Under the pieces are notes generated by a model. The model searched no databases. It had not been told where the DNA came from and worked only from the letters and a program-made list of their open reading frames with translations. This document shows positions 44,099 to 52,937 of a stretch of DNA of 64,000 bases, one piece after another. The stretch spans positions 1-64,000 of the forward strand of contig NZ_JAZDCH010000009.1 of the NCBI RefSeq assembly GCF_036311905.1, read 5' to 3'. A program made the translations under genes and the position numbers. Numbering within the stretch: position 1 is the stretch's first letter; every line of letters begins with the position of its first letter. The stretch is from Brachybacterium sp036311905 (GTDB lineage Bacteria; Actinomycetota; Actinomycetes; Actinomycetales; Dermabacteraceae).

Positions 44099-44776
44099 AT
44101 GGGTATCGATCTCGATCCGGGGTACATGCTGGAGGTCCTGCCCCAGCTGCTCAAGCTCCTGCCGGTCACGCTGCTGATCGCGGTGGTCTCGATGGCCTTC
44201 GCGATCCTCATCGGCCTGCTCGTGGCGATGATCCGGTTCCTGCGGGTGCCGGTGCTGGACCCGCTCGCCCAGGTGTACGTGTCGTTCTTCCGCGGCATCC
44301 CCACCCTGGTGCAGCTGTTCCTCATCTACTACGGCCTGCCGCAGCTGATCCCCGCCATGTCCACGATGGACGCGCTGACCGCCGCGATCATCGGCTTCTC
44401 CCTCAAGGAGTCGAGCTATCTCGCGGAGATCTTCCGGGCGGCGCTGACCAGCGTGGACCGCGGCCAGCTGGAGGCGGGTCTCGCGACCGGCATGTCCTCC
44501 CCGCAGGTGTACCGGCGCTACATCATCCCGCAGGCGGCGTTCAACGCCCTGCCGGCGACGGGCAACATCTTCATCTCCCTGCTCAAGGAGACGTCGGTGG
44601 CCTTCACCCTGGGGCTCACGGAGCTGTTCGCGGAGGCGAAGATCATCGCCTCGGCCAGCTTCCGGTTCTTCGAAACCTTCCTGGTGGTGGGCCTGGTGTA
44701 CTGGCTGCTGGTGGTGGGCTACTCCTTCCTGCAGGGCCGACTCGAGAAGCGGCTCAGCCGCGCGTACGTGAGGTGA
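44099..44776 (+). CDS. Polar amino-acid ABC transporter permease
   Basis: 225 residues with five membrane spans, the HisM/GlnP-type signature FFRGIPTLVQLFLIYYGLPQL, and the EAA loop QLEAGLATGMSSPQVYRRYIIPQAAFNAL (about 124-152). It starts 3 bp after the binding-protein stop and ends 7 bp before the ATPase start. As a single permease it probably works as a homodimer, as in GlnPQ- or cystine-type importers. Confidence 0.93.
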   Translation: MGIDLDPGYMLEVLPQLLKLLPVTLLIAVVSMAFAILIGLLVAMIRFLRVPVLDPLAQVYVSFFRGIPTLVQLFLIYYGLPQLIPAMSTMDALTAAIIGFSLKESSYLAEIFRAALTSVDRGQLEAGLATGMSSPQVYRRYIIPQAAFNALPATGNIFISLLKETSVAFTLGLTELFAEAKIIASASFRFFETFLVVGLVYWLLVVGYSFLQGRLEKRLSRAYVR

Positions 44777-44783
44777 GCGCAGC

Positions 44784-45632
44784 ATGATCGACGTGACCGG
44801 CCTGTCGAAGACCTTCCGCGGGAGGTCTGGGGACAACACCGTCCTGGACGGTGTGGACCTGCACGTGGGCCGCGGCGAGGTGGTGGCGATTATCGGGCCG
44901 TCCGGCTCGGGCAAGTCCACCCTGCTGCGCTGCCTGAACCTGCTCGAGTCCCCGGACTCCGGCACCATCGAGATCGATGGCGCGAGCGTCACCGCCCCGC
45001 GGATCCCTCGGGAGCAGGTGCGGGCGCTGCGCTCGAAGACCGCGATGGTGTTCCAGAGCTACCACCTGTTCCGCAACCGCACCGCGCTGCAGAACGTCAT
45101 GGACCCCCTCACCGCGAAGGGCGTGGCGACGGCCGACGCCGAGCGGGAGGCCCGCGAGCTGCTCGAGCGCGTGGGCATCGTCGGCGCCACGCAGACCCAG
45201 TTCCCGGTGACCCTCTCCGGCGGTCAGCAGCAGCGGGTCTCGATCGCGCGGGCGCTCGCCGTGCATCCGGCGGCGATCCTGCTGGACGAGCCGACCAGCG
45301 CCCTGGACCCCGAGCTCGTCGGCGAGGTGCTCGCGGTGATCCGCGACCTCGCCGACCGCGAGATCACCCTGGTCATCGTCACGCACGAGATGGCTTTCGC
45401 GGCCGACGTCGCGGATCGGGTGGTGTTCATCGACGAGGGTCGGATCGTCGAGGAGGGCCCGGCCCGCCAGGTGATCCGCGAGCCGCGCGAGGAGCGCACG
45501 CGCCGGTTCCTGCGCGAGCACGCCACGGGTGGGGTGTCGCGGCCGACGGGGTCCGACGAGTCGGGGTTCGACGGGAGGGGCTCCGGTCCGCAGGGCGCCT
45601 CGCCGCTCGACCCGCAGGGTCTGCCGGGCTGA
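44784..45632 (+). CDS. Polar amino-acid ABC transporter ATP-binding protein
   Basis: 282 residues with Walker A GPSGSGKST, Q-loop FQSYHLFRNRTALQNV, signature LSGGQQQRVSIARAL, Walker B ILLDEPTSALDPE and H-loop THEM, all typical of the HisP/GlnQ class. About 35 extra Gly/Ser/Asp-rich residues follow the usual end. The final A of its stop codon is the first base of the next gene's ATG (TGATG), so translation is coupled to the MmgE/PrpD gene. Confidence 0.95.
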   Translation: MIDVTGLSKTFRGRSGDNTVLDGVDLHVGRGEVVAIIGPSGSGKSTLLRCLNLLESPDSGTIEIDGASVTAPRIPREQVRALRSKTAMVFQSYHLFRNRTALQNVMDPLTAKGVATADAEREARELLERVGIVGATQTQFPVTLSGGQQQRVSIARALAVHPAAILLDEPTSALDPELVGEVLAVIRDLADREITLVIVTHEMAFAADVADRVVFIDEGRIVEEGPARQVIREPREERTRRFLREHATGGVSRPTGSDESGFDGRGSGPQGASPLDPQGLPG

Positions 45633-47089
45633 TGACAGGCGCCCTCGCCCGCGCGGTCGCCGCCGCCGATCCGTTCGGCGACGGCGATCGCGCGAGCGCG
45701 GCGGGCGACGGCGGTGCGAGCGCGGGTGCGCTGCGGGAGGCGGCTGCGGAGGCGTTCAGCGACGTCTTCGCCGCGTCCCTCGCCGTCGCCCAGGACCCTT
45801 CCGCCCTCGCGGACCGCGACCGGCTGCTCGCCTGGGCCCGCGACCAGGGCACACCGGCCGTGCCCCGCCCCGTGATCGGTGCCGGGGATCCGACCGACCC
45901 CGCGACGCCGGGGCTGACCGCGGCGCACGCGGCGCTGGTCGGCGGCTTCCAGGCGCATCTGCTGGATCTTGACGACACTCACGAGGACGTCCGCGGCCAC
46001 CCCTCCGCGGTGCTGGTCCCCACCCTCCTCGCCCTCGCCGCGGACGACCGCCAGCTCGACGAGCTGTACGCCGCCTACGTGGTCGGCCTCGAGGTGATGG
46101 CGCGGCTCGGCCGCACCCTCGGCCCCGCGCACTACGCCGCCGGCTGGCATCCCACGGGCACGGCCGGGGCGGTGGCCGCCGCGGCCGCGGGCGCGCACCT
46201 GCTCCGCCTGGACGCCGAGCAGACCGCGACCGCCCTCTCGATCGCGGCCTCGCGCTCCGGTGGGGTGCGGGCCCAGTTCGGCACCCCCGGCAAGCCGCTG
46301 CACGCGGGCCTCGCCGCGCAGGCCGGCGTCGAGGCGGTGGAGTGGGCCCGGACCGGTCTGCACACGGCCGACGCCGCCGTCACCGGCCCCTCCGGCCTGC
46401 TCGCCGCCTTCGGGGTGGGGGAGGAGGAGCGGGCGGCGCTCACCGCCGGGTTCGGGGAGACCTGGGCGATCCTCTCCCCGGGGATCTGGCAGAAGCGGTT
46501 CCCGTTCTGCTCGGCCGCCATGTCCATGGCGGATGCCGCCGCCCAGCTCGCCCCCGCCATCGACCCGTCGGCCATTCGCGAGGTCGTGGTGCGGGTCCGC
46601 CAGGGGGCCGATGCCGCCCTGGTCCACACCGCCCCCACCACCGGGGAGGAGGCCCGCTTCAGCGCCGAGGCGATCCTCGCCCTGATCCTGCTGGGCCGCA
46701 CCCCCGACCTCGCCGAGCTGTCCCCGCGCCCCCTGAACCCGCAGGTCACAGCCCTCGCCGCCAAGGTGCGCCGCGAGCACGTCCCCGGGGAACCGCTCCC
46801 CGGCGGGCGCCGCGACTTCTGGGCCGAGGTCGAGGTGGACGCCGCACGCGGCGCCGTCCACCGCGCCTCGGTGCAGCGACCCCACGGTGCTCCCGGCACC
46901 CCGCTCTCGGCCGACGCCCGCCGCGCGAAGCTCGCCGCCGCGACCGGCGACGTCTCCCGCGCCGAGCGGATCCGTGCTCTGCTGGGAGTCACCGATGCGC
47001 CGCCCCAGACCCCCGTCGGCCGGCTCCTCGCGGAGCTGACCGCCACCCCGACCCCGACCTCGACCCCGCTGGAAGGACCCACTGCGTGA
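45632..47089 (+). CDS. MmgE/PrpD family protein (possible epimerase or dehydratase)
   Basis: 485 residues of the MmgE/PrpD superfamily, which includes 2-methylcitrate dehydratase, cis-aconitate decarboxylase and iminodisuccinate epimerase. Family marks are HLLDLDDTHEDVRGHPSAVLVP (about residues 109-130), HPTGTAGAVAAAAAGAHLLRLD, SRSGGVRAQFGTPGKPLHAGLAAQAGVEAV and KRFPFCSAAMSMADA. Its place between an amino-acid importer and a lyase-linked hydrolase makes an epimerase-like role on an aminodicarboxylate attractive, though no catalytic residue distinguishes this by eye. It overlaps both neighbours by 1-4 bp. Confidence 0.85.
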   Translation: MTGALARAVAAADPFGDGDRASAAGDGGASAGALREAAAEAFSDVFAASLAVAQDPSALADRDRLLAWARDQGTPAVPRPVIGAGDPTDPATPGLTAAHAALVGGFQAHLLDLDDTHEDVRGHPSAVLVPTLLALAADDRQLDELYAAYVVGLEVMARLGRTLGPAHYAAGWHPTGTAGAVAAAAAGAHLLRLDAEQTATALSIAASRSGGVRAQFGTPGKPLHAGLAAQAGVEAVEWARTGLHTADAAVTGPSGLLAAFGVGEEERAALTAGFGETWAILSPGIWQKRFPFCSAAMSMADAAAQLAPAIDPSAIREVVVRVRQGADAALVHTAPTTGEEARFSAEAILALILLGRTPDLAELSPRPLNPQVTALAAKVRREHVPGEPLPGGRRDFWAEVEVDAARGAVHRASVQRPHGAPGTPLSADARRAKLAAATGDVSRAERIRALLGVTDAPPQTPVGRLLAELTATPTPTSTPLEGPTA

Positions 47090-48444
47090 CCCTCGCCGAC
47101 CCCACCCCCGAGCAGCTCGCCCTCGTCGAGGACGAGGCGGTGCGCATCACTCGCGACCTGATCCGCATCGACTCCTCCAACTACGGCGGCCACGACCCGG
47201 AGACCTGGGGCCCGGGGGAGCGGGAAGCGGCGGAGTACGTCGTCGCCCAGCTCGAGGAGGTGGGCCTCCAGCCGCAGATCCTCGAGTCCGCGCCGGGCCG
47301 CGCCAACGTGGTGGTGCGCCTTCCGGGCGAGGACCGCGAGCGCGGCGGCCTGGTGCTGCACGGCCACCTCGACGTGGTGCCCGCCGCGGCGGAGGACTGG
47401 TCCGTGGATCCCTTCGCCGCGGAGGTGATCGACGGGATGCTCTACGGCCGCGGCGCCGTGGACATGAAGGACATGGACGGGATGATCCTCGCGGTCGTCC
47501 GCCACCTCGCCCGCACCGGGCAGAAGCCGCCGCGGGACCTGGTCATCGTCATGTTCGCCGACGAGGAGGCGGGCGGCACCTACGGCTCCCGCTGGATGAT
47601 CGAGCACCACCCGGAGGTCTTCGAGGGCTGCACCGAGGCGATCAGCGAGGTGGGCGGCTACTCGATCACCCTGCCGCGGAAGGACACGGGCGAGGACGTC
47701 CGCGCCTACCTGCTGCAGACGGCCGAGAAGGGCTACGCCTGGCTCAAGCTGCGTGCGACCGGACGCGCGGGTCACGGCTCGGTCCCCAACGACGAGAACG
47801 CGATCGTGCGCCTCTCCCAGGCGGTCGCCGCGATCGACGCGCACGAGTTCCCGCGCGAGTACGTGGCGAGCGTCCGCACCCTCTTCGACCGGGTCTCCGA
47901 GATCACCGGCACGCCGTGGCAGGAGGACGACGCGGAGTCGTTCCTGCCGCTGCTCGGCGGGGCGCGCCAGTTCGTGGCCGGCACCCTCGCCGACTCCGCG
48001 AACGTCACCACCTTCCACGCCGGGTACAAGGGCAACGTCATCCCGCAGGTCGCGGAGGCGGAGCTCGACTGCCGCTTCCTCCCCGGCCACCAGGACGACC
48101 TGCTGCAGCTCATCGACGAGCTCTCCGGTGAGCATGTCGAGGTGATCATCGACAAGATCGGGGTGTCGCTGGACGCCCCGCACGAGACCGCGTTCGTCGA
48201 GGCGATGCACCGCTCGATCCTCGCCGAGGACCCGGGCGCCGAGCTGATCCCCTACTGCCTCAGTGCCGGCACCGACAACAAGCAGCTCTCCCAGATCGGG
48301 ATCGACGGCTACGGCTTCGCCCCGCTCCAGCTGCCCGCTGATCTCGACTTCGCCCCCCTCTTCCACGGCATCGACGAGCGCGTCCCGGTGGACGCCATCC
48401 GCTTCGGCGCCCGGGTGCTGCTGCGGCTGGTCGGGGACTGCTGA
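47086..48444 (+). CDS. M20-family metallohydrolase (ArgE/DapE-like)
   Basis: 452 residues. Metal ligands and catalytic residues are visible: H94 and D96 in HGHLDVVP, D126 in GRGAVDMKD, E160/E161 in ADEEAGG, and H427 near the end. The dimerisation lid includes RATGRAGHGSVPNDENAI. This family removes acyl or aminoacyl groups (N-acetylornithine, succinyl-diaminopimelate, dipeptides). Here it would deacylate or hydrolyse the imported compound, alongside the GNAT enzyme that could do the reverse. The GTG at 47086 lies in the preceding stop (GTGA). A terminator hairpin follows at 48481. Confidence 0.9.
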   Translation: MTLADPTPEQLALVEDEAVRITRDLIRIDSSNYGGHDPETWGPGEREAAEYVVAQLEEVGLQPQILESAPGRANVVVRLPGEDRERGGLVLHGHLDVVPAAAEDWSVDPFAAEVIDGMLYGRGAVDMKDMDGMILAVVRHLARTGQKPPRDLVIVMFADEEAGGTYGSRWMIEHHPEVFEGCTEAISEVGGYSITLPRKDTGEDVRAYLLQTAEKGYAWLKLRATGRAGHGSVPNDENAIVRLSQAVAAIDAHEFPREYVASVRTLFDRVSEITGTPWQEDDAESFLPLLGGARQFVAGTLADSANVTTFHAGYKGNVIPQVAEAELDCRFLPGHQDDLLQLIDELSGEHVEVIIDKIGVSLDAPHETAFVEAMHRSILAEDPGAELIPYCLSAGTDNKQLSQIGIDGYGFAPLQLPADLDFAPLFHGIDERVPVDAIRFGARVLLRLVGDC

Positions 48445-48480
48445 GGAGCGGAGGATCGGCGGCCGACGGGGCCGAGTGAA

Positions 48481-48512
48481 GGCGGCCGGCGGTCACTGTG
48501 CGTCCGGCCGCC
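48481..48512 (+). terminator. Hairpin terminator of the catabolic operon
   Basis: Perfect 9-bp arms GGCGGCCGG (48481-48489) and CCGGCCGCC (48504-48512) with a 14-nt loop, 36 bp after the M20 stop codon. There is no T-tract. The convergent gene ends at 48568, so the hairpin could serve both directions. Confidence 0.6.
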
Positions 48513-48567
48513 ACGGCGCGGCCGACGGGGAGCGCGCGGCGTCGGAGAGATCCGCACCGCGGCCCGG

Positions 48568-49005
48568 TCAGACGATGGTGAGCACCGTGGTCGGGGACGC
48601 CGGGCGGGTCAGGGACGGTAGGGCCGGGGCGATGAAGAAGTCGATCTCGGTGCGGAGGACGTCATGCCCGAGGGCCTTCTCGACGTCGGGGACGATGCGC
48701 TCCATGACCGCGTCGACCGTCTTCGCGAAATCGGCGCTCGCGCGGATCCCCACGCGCGCCTCGAGGGCGGGGGCCTGCGGCGTGCCGTGGATCGAGAACT
48801 GCGCCGAGGCGATAGCGGGCAGCGCCCGGGCGCGCCGAGCGGCGCGCGATCCCGCCCGGGCCGCCATCTTCTCCCAGACGGGATCCGTCGCCTCCTCCGC
48901 CGTCTCCACGGGGCCAGCGGGCTGCTCGTCGGCGGAGCCGGGCACCTCGGTGATCGCACCGATCCGTCGCGAGGCGGGAGGTGCGGCGTCTGTGATCGCG
49001 CTCAT
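48568..49005 (-). CDS. Hypothetical protein, possibly Asp23/Gls24-like
   Basis: 145 residues. The C-terminal half (VGIRASADFAKTVDAVMERIVPDVEKALGHDVLRTEIDFFI, about 82-122) has the alternating hydrophobic pattern and length of Asp23/Gls24 alkaline-shock domains; the N-terminal half is Ala/Pro/Glu-rich. The similarity is weak. GAAGAGG lies just upstream of the ATG at 49005. It is divergent from marR and shares the 118-bp gap with the MarR-type operator, so that regulator may control it. Confidence 0.5.
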   Translation of the reverse strand: MSAITDAAPPASRRIGAITEVPGSADEQPAGPVETAEEATDPVWEKMAARAGSRAARRARALPAIASAQFSIHGTPQAPALEARVGIRASADFAKTVDAVMERIVPDVEKALGHDVLRTEIDFFIAPALPSLTRPASPTTVLTIV

Positions 49006-49054
49006 GGGGCCTCTTCAGGTCGGCGGGCTCGACGACCCGGCACTCATTTGGTAA

Positions 49055-49067
49055 TCTAACTATTAGA
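49055..49067. promoter_or_regulatory. Candidate MarR operator
   Basis: TCTAA-CTA-TTAGA, a 13-bp inverted repeat with perfect 5-bp arms, sits in an AT-rich patch (49046-49080) that is unusual for this genome. A second half-site-like GGCTAAC follows. It lies between the divergent hypothetical gene and marR, where MarR proteins commonly bind to repress both directions. Confidence 0.5.
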
Positions 49068-49123
49068 GAGGCTAACGAATCTGGGTGTTGGTGTCAACGG
49101 GTGCGAGCGGAGAGTGATCCGGG

Positions 49124-49654
49124 ATGGTGGAGCAGACCTCGCGGGCGACGAGCCCCGGCGGCTACTGGTACGGCGCCGGGAGGCCCGGTACGGACAGCGC
49201 AGCCGAGCTGCTGCATGAGCTGCGCCGGTATCAGGAGTCGAACTCCCGCATGCGCTCGCAACTCCGGGACGACATGGGCATGGGAGAGAAGGATCTGCTC
49301 GCGCTGCGGCTGCTGCTCGCGGCCGACGCCGACGGCGGCCGGATCCGCCAGCGGGACCTCGCCGAGCGGCTCTCGATCTCGGGGGCGTCGGTCAGCGCGC
49401 TGGTGGATCGGCTGGTGCGGGATGGGTACGTCGAGCGCACGCCCCATCCGACGGACCGACGATCCACGACCGTTGTCCCCACGGCGCTGGCGCACCGCCG
49501 CGTGCAGCAGCGGCTGCGCGCGATGCACGCGCGCATGATGGCCGTCGCGGAGGACATGACCGCCCAGGAACGGGCCGTCGTCATCGACTTCCTGCGCCGC
49601 CTCCACCATTCCCTGGACGAGCTGGGGGCCTCCGGTGATGCTGATGAGCAGTAG
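49124..49654 (+). CDS. MarR family transcriptional regulator
   Basis: 176 residues with a winged helix-turn-helix: QRDLAERLSISGASVSALVDRLVRDGYVERTPHPTDRRSTTV (about residues 80-122), where DRR in the wing is typical of MarR. Helices at both ends form the dimer. The ligand is not predictable. GCGGAGAG precedes the ATG at 49124. Its 3' end overlaps the glycosyltransferase start by 17 bp, so the three genes marR, GT2 and membrane protein form one unit. Confidence 0.9.
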   Translation: MVEQTSRATSPGGYWYGAGRPGTDSAAELLHELRRYQESNSRMRSQLRDDMGMGEKDLLALRLLLAADADGGRIRQRDLAERLSISGASVSALVDRLVRDGYVERTPHPTDRRSTTVVPTALAHRRVQQRLRAMHARMMAVAEDMTAQERAVVIDFLRRLHHSLDELGASGDADEQ

Positions 49655-50498
49655 GCGCCCGGTGTCCAGGGCGACGGATCCGTGCTGCTCCGTGGTGGTC
49701 CCCGTGAAGGACGATGCGCGGCATCTGCGGCACCTGCTCGCCGATCTCGCCGCGCAGACCCATCCTCCCGCCGAGGTCATCGTGGTGGACAACGGGTCGC
49801 GCGACGACAGCGCGGAGGTCGCCCGACGGGCGGGCTGCCGCCTGGTCGTCGAGCCAGCGCCGGGGATCCCGGCCGCGGCGGCCGCGGGCTACGACGCCGC
49901 CCGCGGGGACCTGATCCTGCGCTGCGACGCCGACAGCCGGCTCCCGCGGGGATGGGTCGCGGCCCATCAGCAGGCCCACCGCGCTGGCGGACGCTCCGTC
50001 GCGCTCGTCACCGGTCCGGCGACCTTCCTGCTGCCGCGCCCCTGGGGAGCGGTCGCCGCGATCGCCTATCTCGGGGCGTACATGCTGTGCACGGGAGCGG
50101 CCCTCGGCCACCTCCCCGCCTTCGGCACAACCATGTCGATGCGCCGGGACTGGTGGGAGCGGGTGCGGGACGAGGTGTCCCTGGACGCGGGGGTCCACGA
50201 CGACATGGACCTCTCCTTCCGCGTCGCGCCCGAGGAGGACGTGCTGCTGGCGTGGCGGACGCGCGTGGGGATGTCCCCGCGGGCACTGCTCCCCGGCCGC
50301 CTCGCGACGCTGCGCGGCAGACGCGCGGTGAGCACGCTCCGACGGAACTGGGCCCGGCAGCGGCCGTGGGAGCGATGGGCCGAGCGCCTCCACCTCGGCC
50401 GCGCCGCCCACGGCGCCGAGGCGCAGCGAGCGATCGACGGGCGGGCCGTGATCGCCGGACGGACCTCGCCCCTCGAGCAGGCGGCGGACACCCGATGA
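49638..50498 (+). CDS. Glycosyltransferase family 2 protein
   Basis: 286 residues of GT-A fold: CSVVVPVKDDARHLRHLLADL near the start, EVIVVDNGSRDDSAEVAR, and the metal-binding LILRCDADSRLPRG (about 93-106, DAD). Towards the end FGTTMSMRRDWWERV, then HDDMDLSFRV for the catalytic Asp region. A hydrophobic stretch near residue 128-155 could anchor it to the membrane. The start is GTG 49635, ATG 49638 or ATG 49644; no clear ribosome site decides. The stop overlaps the next start (ATGA). Confidence 0.85.
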   Translation: MLMSSRRPVSRATDPCCSVVVPVKDDARHLRHLLADLAAQTHPPAEVIVVDNGSRDDSAEVARRAGCRLVVEPAPGIPAAAAAGYDAARGDLILRCDADSRLPRGWVAAHQQAHRAGGRSVALVTGPATFLLPRPWGAVAAIAYLGAYMLCTGAALGHLPAFGTTMSMRRDWWERVRDEVSLDAGVHDDMDLSFRVAPEEDVLLAWRTRVGMSPRALLPGRLATLRGRRAVSTLRRNWARQRPWERWAERLHLGRAAHGAEAQRAIDGRAVIAGRTSPLEQAADTR

Positions 50499-51073
50499 GC
50501 GCCGAGCTGCGCGACGCGGCGAGGACCGGGGCGACGCCGGGTGCGAGGGCCGACGCGCGCCGGCCGCGGGTCCGTGCGCTCGCCCTGTTGCCGGTGCGTT
50601 GGTCGGGTCTCGCCCTCGCCGCCGTCTTCGCGGGGCTCGGGATGTGGGTGGAGTGCGCGGTCTCGATGCTGGTCGCCCTGGCCCAGGTGGTCGCCTGGCG
50701 CTCCTCCTTGCCCCTGGCGTGGGAGATCGGCAGCTCCGCGGTCTGCCTGTCCGCCGCAGTGAGCTCGTTCCTGCTCCTGTTCGAGCGGATCCCCTGGTGG
50801 GACGTCCCCACGCATCTCGCGGCGAACGGCCTGATCGCGGTGCTGATCGCGCGGGTGCTGCGCCCCGCGGGACCCTCCGTCGCGGCGATCGTGCGGTGCG
50901 GGGTCGCGGCGGCCGTGGTGTGGGAGGGGATGGAGCTGGCGGGCTCGAGGTGGGTTGACTCCGCGATCTACACGGCGCCCGCGGACACGGCCCTCGACAT
51001 CGCGGCGGGGGTCACCGGCTCCGTCCTCGCGGCGTTTCTCTGGCGACGCAGTCGATCGACGCCACCGGCGTGA
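50495..51073 (+). CDS. Small polytopic membrane protein
   Basis: 192 residues with about 5-6 hydrophobic segments after a charged, Arg-rich N-terminus, including ERIPWWDVPTHLAANGLIAVLIARVL (about 95-120) and a last segment around TALDIAAGVTGSVLAAFLW. The WWDxxxH pattern in a membrane setting resembles DUF2238/YjdF-type proteins, but this is only a visual likeness. It is coupled to GT2 by an ATGA overlap, so it may act in envelope glycan handling. Confidence 0.65.
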   Translation: MSAELRDAARTGATPGARADARRPRVRALALLPVRWSGLALAAVFAGLGMWVECAVSMLVALAQVVAWRSSLPLAWEIGSSAVCLSAAVSSFLLLFERIPWWDVPTHLAANGLIAVLIARVLRPAGPSVAAIVRCGVAAAVVWEGMELAGSRWVDSAIYTAPADTALDIAAGVTGSVLAAFLWRRSRSTPPA

Positions 51074-51256
51074 CGCGATCCCGCGCCGGGCGGCGACTGA
51101 AGAGAGGTGGCCGAAGGGACGATGCGGCAGACGCGCACGCGCAAGCGTGACTCGGCCGATTGCCACTGTGACTCCGACCACCGACTCAAGTCAGTGGGAC
51201 TGCGTCGGAAGGGTGTCGCACCGCCAACCGTTGGTCGGTGAGGGCGGGCCAAACTG

Positions 51257-51499
51257 TCAGGGGACCGTGTCCAGACCTTGGCGGAGGCGCGCGCTGACGC
51301 CAGTCAGATGCTCTGCAGTCCTCCGCCGGAAAATGCGGGCGTCCCTCGCCCGAAAGTCGTTGCGTGGTGCGCTGTTCCGGGTCGCAATGACTGCCCGGTG
51401 CTCTTGAACCGTCGCGGCGATGAGGAACCGTGTCTCCGCGACCAGTACGTCGAGCCAGAAGACGGCTTGGCCATCGCGGCGATCGAGAGGGACAGACAC
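51257..51499 (-). pseudogene. Possible PIN-domain (VapC-like) relic
   Basis: An 80-codon frame whose centre, ETRFLIAATVQEHRAVIATRN, resembles the conserved C-terminal part of PIN-domain toxins (pattern LIAATAxxHGxxxVTRNxxDF). The N-terminal half with the first catalytic Asp residues is missing and no antitoxin gene adjoins it. It stands in a 0.94-kb stretch (51074-52010) without an intact gene. The likeness could be chance. Confidence 0.3.
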
Positions 51500-51507
51500 T
51501 GTTTACC

Positions 51508-51795
51508 TCAGTTCCCGAGCCCGGCGAGCAGGAGTGCGGAGAGGGTGATGCCGTCGGCGATCTCGCCGTCGCGGATCAGCGCGTGGATCTCCGGGTCGCT
51601 GCACCAGCGGTGGGCCTCAACCTCGCCGTCGCCGCCGGCTAGTCCTCCAGCTCGACCACGTGCACGGCGGCGCGGAGCAGCCCCGACAGCTCCCGGCCGA
51701 CGACCACCCGCAGCACGCGCACCAGCAGCGGCTCCCGCTCCCCATCCCTGGCGCGACGAAAGGCGGCGACCGCGCCGGCGATGGGCCCGGCTTCT
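51508..51795 (-). pseudogene. NUDIX hydrolase C-terminal relic, frameshifted
   Basis: The final 38 codons (EVEAHRWCSDPEIHALIRDG and on to LLAGLGN, ending at 51508) look like the C-terminus of an ADP-ribose pyrophosphatase-type NUDIX protein. The preceding part (REPLLVRVLRVVVGRELSGL, then VELED) lies in another frame, which ends at a stop codon at 51639-51641, so a frameshift separates them. No NUDIX box is present. This appears to be a decayed gene between the MarR unit and the rhamnose genes. Confidence 0.4.
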
Positions 51796-52010
51796 CGCGG
51801 TTGCTCCTCGCCGCCGCGCTGGGTGTCGGAGTCCTACCGGTGACGAGGGACGTCGATGAGGCCTGCGCATCGCGGCTGGTGAACGGGCGATGACTCCACA
51901 GCAAAATGATCATGTGTGAACGGTGGGGGCTACCCGGAACGAACGACGCCCACCTGCGGAAACGCGGGGCGGGCCTCCGTGTGCGTTGCCCCTGCTGGCA
52001 TACTGCACCT

Positions 52011-52907
52011 ATGCGCGGAATCATCTTGGCGGGCGGCACCGGCTCGCGACTGCACCCCCTGACCATCGGCGTCTCGAAGCAGCTCATGCCGGTCTACGAC
52101 AAGCCGATGATCTACTACCCGCTGAGCACGCTGATGCTGGCCGGGATCCGCGACATCCTGATCATCACGACCCCGCATGATCAGAAAGCGTTCCAGCGTG
52201 TCCTCGGAGACGGCTCCCGCTTCGGGGTGCGTCTCGACTACGTGGCCCAGCCGTCCCCGGATGGACTGGCGCAGGCCTTCATCCTCGGTGAGGGCTTCCT
52301 GGACGGAGATCGTGCGGCGCTGGTGCTCGGGGACAACCTCTTCTACGGCGAGTCGATGGGCTCGCATCTCCGTCGCTATTCGGAGGTCGACGGGGCGGCG
52401 GTCTTCGGATACTGGGTGAACGATCCGCGGTCCTACGGCGTGGTCGAGATGGGGGAGAACGGACGAGCGATCTCCCTCGAGGAGAAGCCGGAGGAGCCCC
52501 GCTCCAACCTGGCCGTCCCCGGCCTCTACTTCTACGACGCGACCGTGGTGGACCGCGCGAAGGCCCTCAAGCCCTCTCCGCGCGGCGAGCTCGAGATCAC
52601 CGACCTGAACCGCACCTACCTCCAGGACGGCACCCTGCAGGTCGAGGTCCTCACCCGCGGCACGGCGTGGCTCGACACCGGAACCTTCGACGACCTCGCA
52701 GCGGCCGGCGAGTTCATCCGCACCGTGCAGCACCGTCAGGGCCTGTCGATCGGCGCGCCGGAGGAGGTCGCCTGGCGCATGGGCTTCCTCAGCGACGACG
52801 AGCTGCGCGAGCGTGCTGAGCCTCTGGTGAAGTCGGGCTACGGCAGGTATCTGATCGACACTCTTGAACGTGAGCTCGCCCAGCGCCCCGTGCATTCCCC
52901 CGAGTGA
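52011..52907 (+). CDS. rmlA: Glucose-1-phosphate thymidylyltransferase
   Basis: 298 residues, the family length. It forms dTDP-glucose from glucose-1-phosphate and dTTP. Motifs: GIILAGGTGSRLHPLT (3-18), SKQLMPVYDKPMIYYPLS, LVLGDNLFYG (about 101-110) and LEEKPEEPRSNLAVPGLYFYD. The ATG at 52011 has no Shine-Dalgarno and lies 6 nt after CATACT (51999-52004), so it is probably leaderless. It is the first gene of rmlA-rmlB-rmlCD, the dTDP-L-rhamnose pathway feeding surface glycan synthesis. Confidence 0.97.
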   Translation: MRGIILAGGTGSRLHPLTIGVSKQLMPVYDKPMIYYPLSTLMLAGIRDILIITTPHDQKAFQRVLGDGSRFGVRLDYVAQPSPDGLAQAFILGEGFLDGDRAALVLGDNLFYGESMGSHLRRYSEVDGAAVFGYWVNDPRSYGVVEMGENGRAISLEEKPEEPRSNLAVPGLYFYDATVVDRAKALKPSPRGELEITDLNRTYLQDGTLQVEVLTRGTAWLDTGTFDDLAAAGEFIRTVQHRQGLSIGAPEEVAWRMGFLSDDELRERAEPLVKSGYGRYLIDTLERELAQRPVHSPE

Positions 52908-52937
52908 CCCTCACCCCCAGCCTCAGGAGAATCTCTC

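Noticed and set aside
49094..49792. Minus-strand frame opposite marR
   Set aside because: Shadow of the MarR regulator, which has a clear winged helix and ribosome site.
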